DNA from: UBA7359 sp964523895
Lineage (GTDB): Bacteria; Pseudomonadota; Gammaproteobacteria; Eutrophobiales; Eutrophobiaceae
DNA: 64,000 nt
Assembly (NCBI GenBank): GCA_964523895.1
Contig: CAZGBJ010000005.1
Span: 1-64,000, forward strand
Direction: 5' to 3'
In this document: piece after piece, positions 16,452 to 25,555 of the stretch
Position numbering within the stretch: the first letter of the stretch is position 1
Layout: every line of letters begins with the position of its first letter
Program-made: the position numbers and the translations under genes
The notes under the pieces: generated by a model
What the model was told of the DNA's origin: nothing
What the model saw: only the letters and a program-made list of their open reading frames with translations
Databases searched by the model: none

Positions 16452-16892
16452 CTAACTTAGAGTAGGTGGTGCGCGGGCAAAACGGACATTGCTAAATAAG
16501 CGATATGCCTTATGAGTTTGATAAAAAATAATTTCATCGGACAAGAAGAAAGTCGGAGCATCAAAGAAAGATAAATCTGCAAGTAATGAGTTACTACTGG
16601 AAGACCAGAAGCTACAACTCGACATGGGGTGATCTTGTGCTGCATGTTCGTGTTTGTTGTTATCATCACCGTTATGATTTTGGTGTCCGCCATGATGTTG
16701 ACTGTGATCATCAAGACCAGCAATAGCATTAATACCTGCCGGGCCTTCACATATCATAACCGAAAGGAAACTGCCATCTGCCGGATTGGTGTCCAACATA
16801 TAGCCTACAGCGACAATCGATCGCAGTAACATACCGATCGCCAGAAAGGCAGCGAATTTTTTATAGGTAATTAATTTGCGGAAATATGCCAT
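16452..16892 (-). CDS. DUF2946 family protein
   Basis: A 146-residue protein with an N-terminal hydrophobic segment (about 12-30), a conserved 'LSVMICEGPAG' stretch, a His-rich loop ('DDHSQHHGGHQNH', 'NNKHEHAAQDHP'), a 'SSCSFWSS' segment and the C-terminal 'RFARAPPTLS', which is the characteristic ending of DUF2946. These proteins are frequently found beside copper or cobalt uptake and resistance genes and have a conserved CxxC-like site; here only one Cys remains in that part. First gene of the three-gene minus-strand cluster. Confidence 0.85.
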   Translation of the reverse strand: MAYFRKLITYKKFAAFLAIGMLLRSIVAVGYMLDTNPADGSFLSVMICEGPAGINAIAGLDDHSQHHGGHQNHNGDDNNKHEHAAQDHPMSSCSFWSSSSNSLLADLSFFDAPTFFLSDEIIFYQTHKAYRLFSNVRFARAPPTLS

Positions 16893-17151
16893 AGCCGAGG
16901 AAGTATAATGAAAAGTTAAGTCATGAACAAATACGGATGTCTCTCGTTATTTCTAACTAGTAATAAAAATTATTTAGCGACTTATTTTTTTACGCAGTTA
17001 GTTTTAATCTGCATCAGCATTTGATGCCTAATAGGTTCGATAGAAATGGAATTTTTCGCTTATTTATCTTACGAATAAAAAGCATGCCAAAGTTTGCCAA
17101 TTAAATAAAAAATAAATCTGCAATTTAATTAATTTATTCTATAATTTAATT
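16893..17151. promoter_or_regulatory. Divergent control region between DUF2946 operon and candidate small RNA
   Basis: 259 bp without a gene. It must hold the minus-strand promoter of the DUF2946 cluster. The dyad GCATCA-gcatt-TGATGC lies at 17011-17027, and a direct repeat TGCCAAAG/TTTGCCAA lies around 17088-17102. On the plus strand a perfect TATAAT at 17140-17145 points at the small RNA, with only a weak -35 match (TCTGCA, 17117-17122). Confidence 0.55.
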
Positions 17152-17226
17152 AGAGTGTTATCACTCTTCAAATGCCATTATCAGTGGCACAAACCCCCGC
17201 GTGAAGTTCTCACGGGGGTTTCTTAT
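17152..17226 (+). ncRNA. Candidate three-hairpin small RNA with intrinsic terminator
   Basis: Starting 7 bases after a perfect TATAAT (17140-17145) there are three successive hairpins and no open reading frame: AGAGTG-ttat-CACTCT (17152-17167), TGCCA-ttatcag-TGGCA (17173-17189) and AAACCCCC/GGGGGTTT with an inner GTGA/TCAC pair (17191-17221). A U-rich tail, TTTCTTAT, follows. The G+C-rich last stem stands out from its AT-rich surroundings. Length would be about 70-75 nt. I do not recognise the family. Confidence 0.6.
17191..17226 (+). terminator. Intrinsic terminator of the candidate small RNA
   Basis: AAACCCCC (17191-17198) and GTGA (17201-17204) pair with TCAC and GGGGGTTT (17210-17221), leaving a two-base bulge and a short loop, followed by TTTCTTAT. 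Minus-strand transcripts leaving the Spy-like gene meet the same stem, but without a U-run after it. Confidence 0.75.
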
Positions 17227-17237
17227 GTCAGGTTTTT

Positions 17238-17633
17238 TTATATTGAATTGTCTGATTTATTATCAGTTGTTTGCGAAGCTTTCTTAAAATATTCCTTACG
17301 TTTTTCACGTTTTTGCTTCATTTTTTCAACTCGTTTTGCATGTAACTCTTCAAATTTAGCCATTTGTTCCGGATTTAAAACAGAACTTAACTCATTTTTA
17401 GTTTCCGCATGCAACGCTTCCATTTGTGATTTCATAGCATCTCGGTTTGCCTGGAATAATTCGCGACGTTTTTCATGTTGTTGCTTCATTACTTGTTGCA
17501 CTGAATCAACCTGATCTTCCTGCAAATCAAGCTTTTCAGACAATTTGGCTGAGCGATCACAAGTTTTTCCGGCCTCGGCAAAACTTAATTGTGTTAATAA
17601 CAGCATAAGGAATATTGCGATTAGTTGTTTCAT
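17238..17633 (-). CDS. Spy/CpxP-like (LTXXQ) periplasmic protein
   Basis: 131 residues from the ATG at 17633 (ATG at 17645 also in frame). It has a signal peptide of about 19 residues ('LIAIFLMLLLTQLSFAEAG'). The mature part is almost all charged alpha helix: 'LSEKLDLQEDQVDSVQQVM', 'MKSQMEALHAETKNELSSVLNPEQMAKFEEL' and a Lys/Arg-rich tail. The 'LNPEQMAKF' motif is the LTxxQ-type repeat of Spy/CpxP proteins, periplasmic chaperones or envelope-stress/metal sensors. Closeness to the metal-linked cluster fits, but they are separate transcription units. Confidence 0.8.
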   Translation of the reverse strand: MKQLIAIFLMLLLTQLSFAEAGKTCDRSAKLSEKLDLQEDQVDSVQQVMKQQHEKRRELFQANRDAMKSQMEALHAETKNELSSVLNPEQMAKFEELHAKRVEKMKQKREKRKEYFKKASQTTDNKSDNSI

Positions 17634-17714
17634 TAGTTTCTCCACATTATTGCGTATTTGTAGAGTAATAACGCAGGTAGGCGGCGTTGGTTGACAGCAG
17701 GGATGGAAAAATAA

Positions 17715-18518
17715 TTACTTAAGTCTGAAGCTAATCAAGGTTAAATCGTCGGGATGGCATCTACGATCTGGCAAGGGCTCAAGCATATTGAGTTTGCAAT
17801 CATTGATAAGTTGGTTAATCCCGTCTAGCAATGAGTCTTCACGGATTAACTGACAAATTTCATGATCATAAAGATTGTCAGACACCGCATCGCTGGAAAG
17901 TATTAATGTATCAAAAGTAGAGATTTCTATAAGTGGTCCAATGTTGATATGCATATCTTTACTACCAACATAATTTGATATTAAATTTCGTTCAGGGTGA
18001 CTCATAGCTTTTTCCGCATCTATAGCACCGCAGGCAAGCGCATAAGAAATTGGAGCATGAGATAAGGCTTGATATTTTGTTTTGCCGTGGCCAGTTGATA
18101 AAAGTATCAATGAATCACCTGCATGATAAGTGCGTAATTTATTGCCAGTAATTTCAGCAATAGAAACAGTTGTGCCAGAATTTGTTTTCAAATCCAGTAA
18201 TTGTTTATTTGCTTCATCAATTCCATTTAAAATTGCTTCGCGTATGCGAATGCTTTTGTCATTTAACGAATTGATTAAGCTTTCAACGACTAATTTTGAA
18301 GCCAGTTCTCCTTCTGCCAATCCTCCAAGACCATCAGCAACAATGAGTACCGTTGTTTCATTATCGATAGGTATGATAGCCAGAGCATCTTCGTTAGGCG
18401 TATCTTTTTTCGGCGAGCGATCTGAAAAATAAATTGCTTCGCCATGGTTAATAGAAATACTTTGGGCTTCTTCATCCCTGGCATTAAAGCGCGTAATTAT
18501 TTCTTTAGCATCTGACAT
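17715..18518 (-). CDS. PP2C-family serine/threonine phosphatase
   Basis: A 267-residue soluble phosphatase domain. Metal-binding motifs of the PPM/PP2C family are present: 'PNEDALAI' (Glu43-Asp44), 'LIVADGLGGLAEGELAS' (Asp62-Gly63), 'HAGDSLILL' and 'ILSSDAVSDNL'. A 'NSGTTVSIAEI' strand follows the usual TT pattern. By family it removes phosphate from Ser/Thr with Mn/Mg. No kinase, forkhead or type VI secretion gene is adjacent, which is unusual for such PppA-like proteins. It stands between the Spy-like gene and ettA on the same strand. Confidence 0.9.
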   Translation of the reverse strand: MSDAKEIITRFNARDEEAQSISINHGEAIYFSDRSPKKDTPNEDALAIIPIDNETTVLIVADGLGGLAEGELASKLVVESLINSLNDKSIRIREAILNGIDEANKQLLDLKTNSGTTVSIAEITGNKLRTYHAGDSLILLSTGHGKTKYQALSHAPISYALACGAIDAEKAMSHPERNLISNYVGSKDMHINIGPLIEISTFDTLILSSDAVSDNLYDHEICQLIREDSLLDGINQLINDCKLNMLEPLPDRRCHPDDLTLISFRLK

Positions 18519-18582
18519 CGTTATATTTTATTCCACCAACTTTTGAGTGTGATGAATATGTTTCGATGAAGTATAAAACATC

Positions 18583-20244
18583 TTATTTTAGTTTTTTATA
18601 CTTCATCCTCTTTGGCTGTGCATCATTGCCTTTACGCGTAATAAAATCCTGGTGGTATTCGCTGAAGTCACCTTCAATAAATACATTTTCACCATCATCT
18701 TCAAACGCCAGTATATGTGTCGCAATACGATCAAGAAACCAACGATCATGAGAAATAACCATAATACAACCTGGAAAGGCGAGAATCGCTTCTTCCAGAG
18801 CACGTAAAGTCTCAATGTCTAGATCGTTGGATGGTTCATCCAGAAGCAATACATTAGCGCCTTGTTTTAAAGTATGCGCCAGATGCAATCGTCCACGTTC
18901 ACCACCTGACAGATTCCCCACATTTTTTTGCTGATCAGTCCCTTTAAAATTGAAACGACCGACATAGGCTCGAGAATTAATGTCATAACTCCCGATAGTA
19001 ATATTGTCGAGACCATCAGAAATTGCTTCCCATACCGTTTTACTATCATCAAGACTTTCACGACTTTGTTCAACGAAAGCGACCTCGACCGTTTCACCCA
19101 TTTTTATTTCACCACTATCGGCTGTCTCTGTTCCTGCTATCATGCGGAAGAGAGTGGATTTACCGGCGCCATTACCACCAATAATACCAACCACCGCGCC
19201 TTTCGGAATATTAAAATTCAAGTCTTCATATAAAAGATGATCATCAAATGATTTAGCCACTTGTTTAAACTCAATAACTGAATCACCTAATCGCGGACCC
19301 GGCGGAATATATATTTCGTTAGTTTCGCTACGCTTCTGAAAATCCTGAGTAGTCATTTCTTCAAATCGTGCAAGACGAGCTTTACTTTTTGCATGACGGC
19401 CTTTCGGCGCAGTTCGTACCCATTCAAGTTCTTGTTTAATGGCTTTTTGTCTTGCAGATTCAGCACGTTCTTCAGAAGCCAGACGTGCTTCCTTATTTTC
19501 CAGCCATTGCGAATAATTACCTTCAAAGGGAATACCTTCACCACGATCTAATTCCAGAATCCAGCCGGCAACATTATCGAGAAAGTATCGATCATGTGTT
19601 ACCGCTACAACGGTGCCGCTAAAATCAGCCAGAAAACGTTCCAGCCAATAGACTGACTCAGCATCAAGATGGTTAGTCGGCTCATCCAGTAATAACATAT
19701 CCGGGCGTGACAATAATAAACGACACAGGGCAACACGACGTTTTTCACCGCCCGATAGCGTATCAATAGAAGCATCCCAGGGTGGTAAGCGAAGCGCATC
19801 GGCGGCTATTTCGAGCGTGGTTTCAAGGTTTTCGGCATCCCATGCAGCAACAATGCTTTCAAATTGTTCCTGTTTCTTGGCCAAAGCTTCAAAATCAGCG
19901 TCAGCATCAGCATATGCGGCATAGACTTCGGTTAATCCGGCTAAGGCATCCAGTGGTTCGCGTAAACCGTCTTCAACATTTGCGCGAACATCTTTATCTG
20001 AATCGAGTTGAGGTTCCTGTGGAAGATAGCCAATTTTAATATCCGGCATGGGATAGGCTTCACCAATAATATCGGTGTCGATACCTGCCATAATTTTGAG
20101 TAATGTTGATTTTCCCGCACCATTCAAACCCAATACGCCAATCTTGGCACCAGGAAAAAAGGAAAGGTAAATATCTTTTAATATTTGGCGCTTGGGAGGA
20201 ACAATCTTCCCCACACCGTTCATGGTATATACGTATTGAGCCAT
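18583..20244 (-). CDS. ettA: Energy-dependent translational throttle protein EttA (ABC-F)
   Basis: A 553-residue ABC-F ATPase that binds the ribosomal E site and gates elongation by ATP/ADP ratio. Two ABC domains without membrane segments: Walker A 'GLNGAGKST' near 39 and 'GGNGAGKST' near 355; signatures 'LSGGEKRRVAL' and 'LSGGERGRLHLA'; Walker B 'LLLDEPTNHLD' and 'LLLDEPSNDLD'. The linker between domains contains the charged P-site-interacting motif ('ELEWVRTAPKGRHAKSKARL'). The start 'MAQYVYTMNGVGKIVPPKR' is that of EttA. Full length (E. coli 555). Confidence 0.97.
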   Translation of the reverse strand: MAQYVYTMNGVGKIVPPKRQILKDIYLSFFPGAKIGVLGLNGAGKSTLLKIMAGIDTDIIGEAYPMPDIKIGYLPQEPQLDSDKDVRANVEDGLREPLDALAGLTEVYAAYADADADFEALAKKQEQFESIVAAWDAENLETTLEIAADALRLPPWDASIDTLSGGEKRRVALCRLLLSRPDMLLLDEPTNHLDAESVYWLERFLADFSGTVVAVTHDRYFLDNVAGWILELDRGEGIPFEGNYSQWLENKEARLASEERAESARQKAIKQELEWVRTAPKGRHAKSKARLARFEEMTTQDFQKRSETNEIYIPPGPRLGDSVIEFKQVAKSFDDHLLYEDLNFNIPKGAVVGIIGGNGAGKSTLFRMIAGTETADSGEIKMGETVEVAFVEQSRESLDDSKTVWEAISDGLDNITIGSYDINSRAYVGRFNFKGTDQQKNVGNLSGGERGRLHLAHTLKQGANVLLLDEPSNDLDIETLRALEEAILAFPGCIMVISHDRWFLDRIATHILAFEDDGENVFIEGDFSEYHQDFITRKGNDAQPKRMKYKKLK

Positions 20245-20384
20245 ATTAGATGAATTGGTAGGCGAATAAAGTTAATGAATACTCATTGTTGAGTGATTAT
20301 CGGTAATACACTTTAACTAATCAACTTCAATATATAGGCAGAGGCAATCAAATATTTTTTCGATAGTTCTGTGAAGTGGAATAA

Positions 20385-21281
20385 TTGTTGTATGATATAG
20401 AGAAATTAGCCGATCAGGTCCTGGATTTCATGAAGATATTTCAATGGGTATTTGAAAAAATCGCTAATGGATTAAATAAGAAAATCGAAGGTAAATCTTA
20501 TCACATCCCATTAACTGATTTTGATCGCTTAAGCGAAGAGCTTCGACTGGGAGATGTATTGCTTGTCGAAGGTCGTACTCGCATCAGCAAGTACATAAAG
20601 TCCATCACCTATAGTCCGTGGACACACTCAGCTTTATATATTGGCAGAATAGATGATATTGCTGATGGCAGTCTTAAAAATAAAATAGCTGAACATTATA
20701 CTGGCGATCTTCGGCAACAATTGATTGTCGAGGCAATGTTAGGTGAAGGCACGATAATTCGACCAGTTAGTAAATACGAAACTGACCATCTTCGTATATG
20801 CAGACCACGTGGCATTTCAAAAGATGACCGAAATAAAGTTATCGCCTATGCATTAACTCATTTGGGATATGATTATGATTTACGTCACCTTGTCGATTTA
20901 GCCCGTTTTCTCTTGCCTCTTTCAATTATTTCAAAACGCTGGCGTTCGACTTTATTTAATCATAATCCTGGCGAGTCTACGAAAAACATGTGTTCGTATA
21001 TGTTGGGTGAAGCTTTTTCTTCAGTGAGTTTTCCGATTATGCCCATTGCAGAAAAGTTGGAAAATGGTCAATACAAATTATTTAAACGCAATATGAAGTT
21101 ATTAACACCCAAAGATTTTGACTACTCTCCTTATTTCGACATTATAAAATATCCTTATATCGGACTGGATGAAGTTGCTGCATACCGATCATTGCCCTGG
21201 GATACAGAAGGGATGATCTGCAATGCAGAAGGCGATTGTTTTGTGCCACCAAAAAATATTGAAGAAGATAAAGGCGTTTAA
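20385..21281 (+). CDS. YiiX-like permuted NlpC/P60 cysteine hydrolase
   Basis: A 298-residue protein resembling the YiiX/YebB group of permuted papain-like amidases. The catalytic pair is His in 'SPWTHSALYIG' and Cys in 'NMCSYMLGEAF'; 'LRLGDVLLVEGRTRISKYIK' is the family's N-terminal strand. Such enzymes act on N-acylated lipids or peptides and often associate with membranes. No signal peptide is seen. Start uncertain: TTG at 20385 after AGTGGA, or ATG at 20430. The thiolase gene follows after 6 bp, so this hydrolase may be co-transcribed with the fatty-acid oxidation genes and release fatty acyl groups for them, which is inference. Confidence 0.78.
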   Translation: MLYDIEKLADQVLDFMKIFQWVFEKIANGLNKKIEGKSYHIPLTDFDRLSEELRLGDVLLVEGRTRISKYIKSITYSPWTHSALYIGRIDDIADGSLKNKIAEHYTGDLRQQLIVEAMLGEGTIIRPVSKYETDHLRICRPRGISKDDRNKVIAYALTHLGYDYDLRHLVDLARFLLPLSIISKRWRSTLFNHNPGESTKNMCSYMLGEAFSSVSFPIMPIAEKLENGQYKLFKRNMKLLTPKDFDYSPYFDIIKYPYIGLDEVAAYRSLPWDTEGMICNAEGDCFVPPKNIEEDKGV

Positions 21282-21287
21282 TCATTG

Positions 21288-22589
21288 ATGGGAAAATCAA
21301 ACCAGGCTCGTCCAGTTTATATCGTTGATGGTAGTCGTTCACCTTGTCTCAAGGCGCAAGGTGGGCCGGGTGCCTTTACTGCTTCTGAACTTGCTGTTCA
21401 ATCTGCACGTCCATTATTAGCACGTCAGGTCTTTGAACCTGATCAGTTAGATGAACTGATCCTGGGTTGTATTATGCCCAGTCCAGATGAAGCAAACATT
21501 GCCCGCGTTGTCGCATTGCGTTTAGCTTGTGGTAAACATGTGCCTGCATGGACGGTACAACGAAACTGTGGTTCTGGTATGCAGGCAATTGATTGTGGTG
21601 TACAAGCTATTGCAAGTGGAAATGCAGATTTAATCTTAACGGGCGGCACAGAAGCGATGAGTTATGCGCCGTTATTATTTAGCAATGAAATGGCTGCCTG
21701 GTTTGGCCAATTTATGTCTTCACGGTCATCCGTAGACAAGATAAAGACCATACTTAAGTTTAAACCTAAACTACTTAAACCGGTTATTGCCTTACTTCGT
21801 GGACTCACCGATCCAGTTGTTAATCTATCAATGGGACAAACAGCAGAAATTATTGCTCATCGTTTTGGTATTAGTCGTGAGGCAATGGATGCTTATGCCG
21901 TGCGCAGCCATCAACGATTAGCCGCAGCCTATGCTGAGAACAGAATGTCTGAAGTCGAAGTGCTCTATGACATTAAGGGGCATTATTATGATCAGGATGA
22001 TGGTGTGCGTCCTGATAGTTCGGTAGAAAAACTGGCAAAGCTTCGTCCTGTGTTTGATAAAGAATTTGGTTTGGTGACTGCGGGAAATAGTGCGCAAATA
22101 ACAGACGGGGCAGCGTGGCTTATTTTGGCGAGTGAAGAGGCAGTAAAGAAACATCAATTATCAGTGATAGCACGAATCAGCGACAGCCAATGGTCAGGTT
22201 TGAGTCCGGAAACCATGGGCTTGGGACCAATACATGCGATGACACCGATTTTACAACGACAAAACTTATCGATTAAGGATATTGATTATTGGGAAATCAA
22301 TGAAGCCTTCGCTGGACAAGTATTGGCTTGTCTTTCTGCCTGGCAAGATGAAGATTATTGTTCTAATGAATTAAATCTTGAACATATTATGGGTGAAATA
22401 GATCAGGAAAAACTCAATATTGATGGCGGTGGCATTAGTCTCGGTCACCCTGTTGGCATGAGTGGCGCACGAATCGTTTTACATCTATGTCAGGTCTTAA
22501 ATGAAAATAAGGCGAATAAAGGTTTGGCCTCTTTATGTATTGGTGGCGGGCAGGGCGGTGCAATGTTAATAGAAAGAGACGTAGCATAA
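21288..22589 (+). CDS. Acetyl-CoA C-acyltransferase (thiolase, FadI-like)
   Basis: 433 residues from the ATG at 21288. It performs thiolytic cleavage of 3-ketoacyl-CoA, or the reverse condensation. The nucleophile is Cys94 in 'RNCGSGMQA'. The C-terminal catalytic motifs are 'EINEAFAGQVLAC', 'GGGISLGHPVGMSGAR' (His) and 'ASLCIGGGQGGAM' (Cys). The loop 'FGISREAMDAYAVRSHQRLAAA' is typical of trifunctional-type beta subunits such as FadI. It is followed after 2 bp by the fadJ-like gene, the usual order of an alpha/beta complex. Confidence 0.94.
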   Translation: MGKSNQARPVYIVDGSRSPCLKAQGGPGAFTASELAVQSARPLLARQVFEPDQLDELILGCIMPSPDEANIARVVALRLACGKHVPAWTVQRNCGSGMQAIDCGVQAIASGNADLILTGGTEAMSYAPLLFSNEMAAWFGQFMSSRSSVDKIKTILKFKPKLLKPVIALLRGLTDPVVNLSMGQTAEIIAHRFGISREAMDAYAVRSHQRLAAAYAENRMSEVEVLYDIKGHYYDQDDGVRPDSSVEKLAKLRPVFDKEFGLVTAGNSAQITDGAAWLILASEEAVKKHQLSVIARISDSQWSGLSPETMGLGPIHAMTPILQRQNLSIKDIDYWEINEAFAGQVLACLSAWQDEDYCSNELNLEHIMGEIDQEKLNIDGGGISLGHPVGMSGARIVLHLCQVLNENKANKGLASLCIGGGQGGAMLIERDVA

Positions 22590-22591
22590 TA

Positions 22592-24619
22592 ATGGAAGAT
22601 CAAAATTTTAAGCATTGGAAGCTGACAACAGATGAACAAGGTTTTGTTTTGTTGTCTTTTGATACGTTCGAAAACACGACCAATGTACTTTCCGTAGAAA
22701 CCTTGAATGAATTAGAAGAAATCATTTCAGTCGTAAAAACACAAAGCCCTAAAGGACTTATTATTTCTTCAGCTAAAAGCAGTGGTTTTATAGCCGGCGC
22801 TGATGTGCATTCATTTTCAGGTATTACGACAAAAGAAGCAGCGTTACCTTATATCCAATTGGGTCAAAAGATATTTAATGATCTGGAAGCATTGCCATTT
22901 CCAACATTGGCAGTCATCAAAGGCTTTTGTCTTGGTGGCGGCCTGGAATTAGCTTTGGCATGTGATTACAGAATTGCGGTTGATGATCCAAAAACACGAT
23001 TGGGATTGCCTGAAGTTAAGTTAGGTTTTCATCCCGGTTGGGGTGGAACAGTACGCTTAACACAAACTGTTGGCCCATTAGTGTCAATGGATCTCATGTT
23101 AAGTGGTCGCACAGTGAATGCGCGTACAGCAAAGAAAATGGGGATAGTTGACCGAGCGGTACCTGAACGACATATTACTAATGCGACACGATCGTTATTA
23201 ACAGCGTTGCCGGCCAAACAAAAACCTTCGTCATTAAATAAAATATGTAATGCGGGATTAATACGACCCTTATTTGCAAAAGTATTAAGGAAGAAAGTAG
23301 GAGAACGTGCTCGCATAGAACATTATCCAGCACCTTATGCTCTGATAGATTTATGGGTAAAGCATGGAAGTAATAAAAACAAGATGATGTTGGCTGAAGC
23401 AGAGTCGGTTTGTGATTTGATTACCACTTCTGCAGCAAAGAATCTGGTCAGGGTTTTTAAACTACAGGACAATTTAAAATCATTCGGTCAGCATTGTGAA
23501 TTTAGTCCGCAACATGTTCATGTTATTGGCGCAGGCATTATGGGTGGCGATATAGCGGCATGGTGTGCTTATCGTGGTTTAAATGTGACCTTGCAAGATC
23601 GCGAACCGAAGTATATTGCGCCCGCACTAAAACGTGCGCATGCATTATTTAAAAAACGTTTAAAGAAACCTCATCTAATTCAGGCGGCAATGGACCGTCT
23701 GGTTCCTGACCATAGAGGCTTGGGCGTTTCTAAAGCCGATGTTGTGATAGAGGCTATTATTGAAAATATCGATGCCAAATGTGAATTATTTAAAGAGCTG
23801 GAAACAAAAGTAAAGAAAGATACTGTATTAGCGACGAATACATCGAGCATCTCTCTGGAACTTATATCGTCGCAACTTAAAAACCCGGCGCGTCTTGTCG
23901 GCATTCACTTCTTTAACCCCGTCGCCATGATGCAACTGGTTGAGATTGTATCAGGTGATGATACTGATCAAGATGTTGCAGATCGTGCTGCCGTTTTTTG
24001 CAGAAAAATTGATCGGTTACCCGTTCCGGTTAAGAGTTCTCCTGGTTTCGTAGTAAATCGTATTTTGATGCCTTATTTACTAGAAGCCATTACCATCATT
24101 GAAGAAGGTGTGCCGGCACGCGTTGTTGATGAAGTCGCGCTAGCTTACGGTATGCCACTAGGCCCAGTAGAACTGGCAGATACTGTTGGACTTGATATCT
24201 GTTTGTCCGTTGGTGATATTTTATCCAAGTCATTTGATGTCAAGATTCCTGAGGATTTACGTAATAAAGTTGAACAAGGGCATTTGGGGCGTAAAAGTGG
24301 TCAAGGATTTTATCAATACAAGAACAAGAAACCGATTTACAAGAAAGTTGATCTGAAATCATATGACACTACTGAAATAAGTGATCGTCTGATATTACAA
24401 ATTCTTAATGAAGCAATCGCCTGCGTTAGTGAAGGTGTTGTGAATGATTCTGACTCATTGGATGCTGCCATGATCTTTGGTACTGGTTTTGCCCCATTCC
24501 GTGGTGGCCCAATGCATGTTATTGAAGAAGAGGGAAAAGAAAAAGTACTGGAACGATTAAAAACAATGTACGAAAACAAAGGTGAACGTTTTAAACCAAA
24601 TGAAGGTTGGTCAAATTAG
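22592..24619 (+). CDS. fadJ: Fatty-acid oxidation alpha subunit: enoyl-CoA hydratase / 3-hydroxyacyl-CoA dehydrogenase (FadJ-like)
   Basis: 675 residues from the ATG at 22592. Residues about 1-190 form the crotonase domain with the oxyanion-hole segments 'SSGFIAGADVHSF' and 'GFCLGGGLELALACDYRI'. Residues about 305-500 are the NAD-binding hydroxyacyl dehydrogenase domain with 'VIGAGIMGGDIAAWCA' and 'NTSSISLELI'; 'HFFNPVAMMQLVEIV' carries the catalytic His. A C-terminal dehydrogenase repeat ends 'GTGFAPFRGGPMHV'. Length is closer to FadJ (714) than FadB (729), and the upstream thiolase partner supports that call. It works in the beta-oxidation cycle and may feed PHA synthesis. Confidence 0.93.
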   Translation: MEDQNFKHWKLTTDEQGFVLLSFDTFENTTNVLSVETLNELEEIISVVKTQSPKGLIISSAKSSGFIAGADVHSFSGITTKEAALPYIQLGQKIFNDLEALPFPTLAVIKGFCLGGGLELALACDYRIAVDDPKTRLGLPEVKLGFHPGWGGTVRLTQTVGPLVSMDLMLSGRTVNARTAKKMGIVDRAVPERHITNATRSLLTALPAKQKPSSLNKICNAGLIRPLFAKVLRKKVGERARIEHYPAPYALIDLWVKHGSNKNKMMLAEAESVCDLITTSAAKNLVRVFKLQDNLKSFGQHCEFSPQHVHVIGAGIMGGDIAAWCAYRGLNVTLQDREPKYIAPALKRAHALFKKRLKKPHLIQAAMDRLVPDHRGLGVSKADVVIEAIIENIDAKCELFKELETKVKKDTVLATNTSSISLELISSQLKNPARLVGIHFFNPVAMMQLVEIVSGDDTDQDVADRAAVFCRKIDRLPVPVKSSPGFVVNRILMPYLLEAITIIEEGVPARVVDEVALAYGMPLGPVELADTVGLDICLSVGDILSKSFDVKIPEDLRNKVEQGHLGRKSGQGFYQYKNKKPIYKKVDLKSYDTTEISDRLILQILNEAIACVSEGVVNDSDSLDAAMIFGTGFAPFRGGPMHVIEEEGKEKVLERLKTMYENKGERFKPNEGWSN

Positions 24620-24653
24620 TTATTTTTATCTATAACTGAAACAAACAAGTCAT

Positions 24654-25430
24654 TCAGGCAGCTAATCGGCGGGATTTCCCATTATTAAAAATTCGGAATT
24701 CTCCTTTTTCCATGCAATTCCATTGCTCATTATCGGTTAAGGCAGAAGAAGCTATTACGGTGATAACATCGTTTTTTGCTAAACGGCTATTGAAGTCAAT
24801 CACTTCACCGGTATCTATTAAGCGTGCTTCACCGAAGGGATGTTGACGTGTCACCCAACACATTTTATTACTGCAATAAGCGTACATGTTTCGTGAATCA
24901 CTGAGTAGAAAGCTGAATATTCCATGTTGTCTGATTTCATCGGCTACGGATTTAATTAATAACCATAGTTTTTTATTTTTCCTTGGACGCTCTGAAAATT
25001 CTTGTCTGATTCGATCCATCATGTAACAAAAAGCATATTCACTATCGGTTGTCCCGACTGGATGATAAAATTGCAGTGCTTTCTTTTTAATTCCTTTTAA
25101 TTGTCCATTATGAGCAAAGACCCAGTCACAACCCCATAATTCTCGTGAAAATGGGTGTGTGTTTTCAATACAAACCTTACCTCGGTTTGCTTGTCGGATA
25201 TGGCTGATGATTATTTTGCTTTTGATTGAGGTTTTTTGAAAAAATTGAGCTACCTTAGATTCTGCACTGGCATCAGCGTCATGAAATGAACGGCTGCCAC
25301 GTCCTTCATACAGACTTATACCCCAGCCATCACTATGAATGCCGGTTTTGCCGCCACGTTGTTTTAAACCAGAGAAACTAAAGCGGATATCAGCCGGTGT
25401 ATTTGCACTTAATCCCAATAACTCACACAT
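24654..25430 (-). CDS. Class II glutamine amidotransferase (YafJ-like)
   Basis: A 258-residue Ntn-hydrolase. After removal of Met1, Cys2 ('MCELLGLS') is the nucleophile. Other conserved segments are 'GIHSDGWGISLYEG', 'SHIRQANRG' and 'TDSEYAFCYMMDRI', with 'FAHNGQL' for the glutamine-site Asn-Gly. Length matches YafJ (255), a stand-alone amidotransferase domain whose synthetase partner is unknown. No obvious acceptor enzyme is adjacent. It is convergent with fadJ. Confidence 0.9.
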   Translation of the reverse strand: MCELLGLSANTPADIRFSFSGLKQRGGKTGIHSDGWGISLYEGRGSRSFHDADASAESKVAQFFQKTSIKSKIIISHIRQANRGKVCIENTHPFSRELWGCDWVFAHNGQLKGIKKKALQFYHPVGTTDSEYAFCYMMDRIRQEFSERPRKNKKLWLLIKSVADEIRQHGIFSFLLSDSRNMYAYCSNKMCWVTRQHPFGEARLIDTGEVIDFNSRLAKNDVITVIASSALTDNEQWNCMEKGEFRIFNNGKSRRLAA

Positions 25431-25555
25431 TAAAGATTCATATTATTACTATCATTATTATGAATTTCAGCAGGAAACCGAAATCGTATACCTTGTTATC
25501 GGCAGATTTTTATTAATATTTAGTAATTATTAAATATGTCTTTAAACTTATGTTT

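Noticed and set aside
17238..17633. Terminator at 17191-17226 assigned to the Spy-like gene
   Set aside because: On the minus strand the stem is not followed by a U-run, whereas on the plus strand it is; the plus-strand small RNA explains it better.
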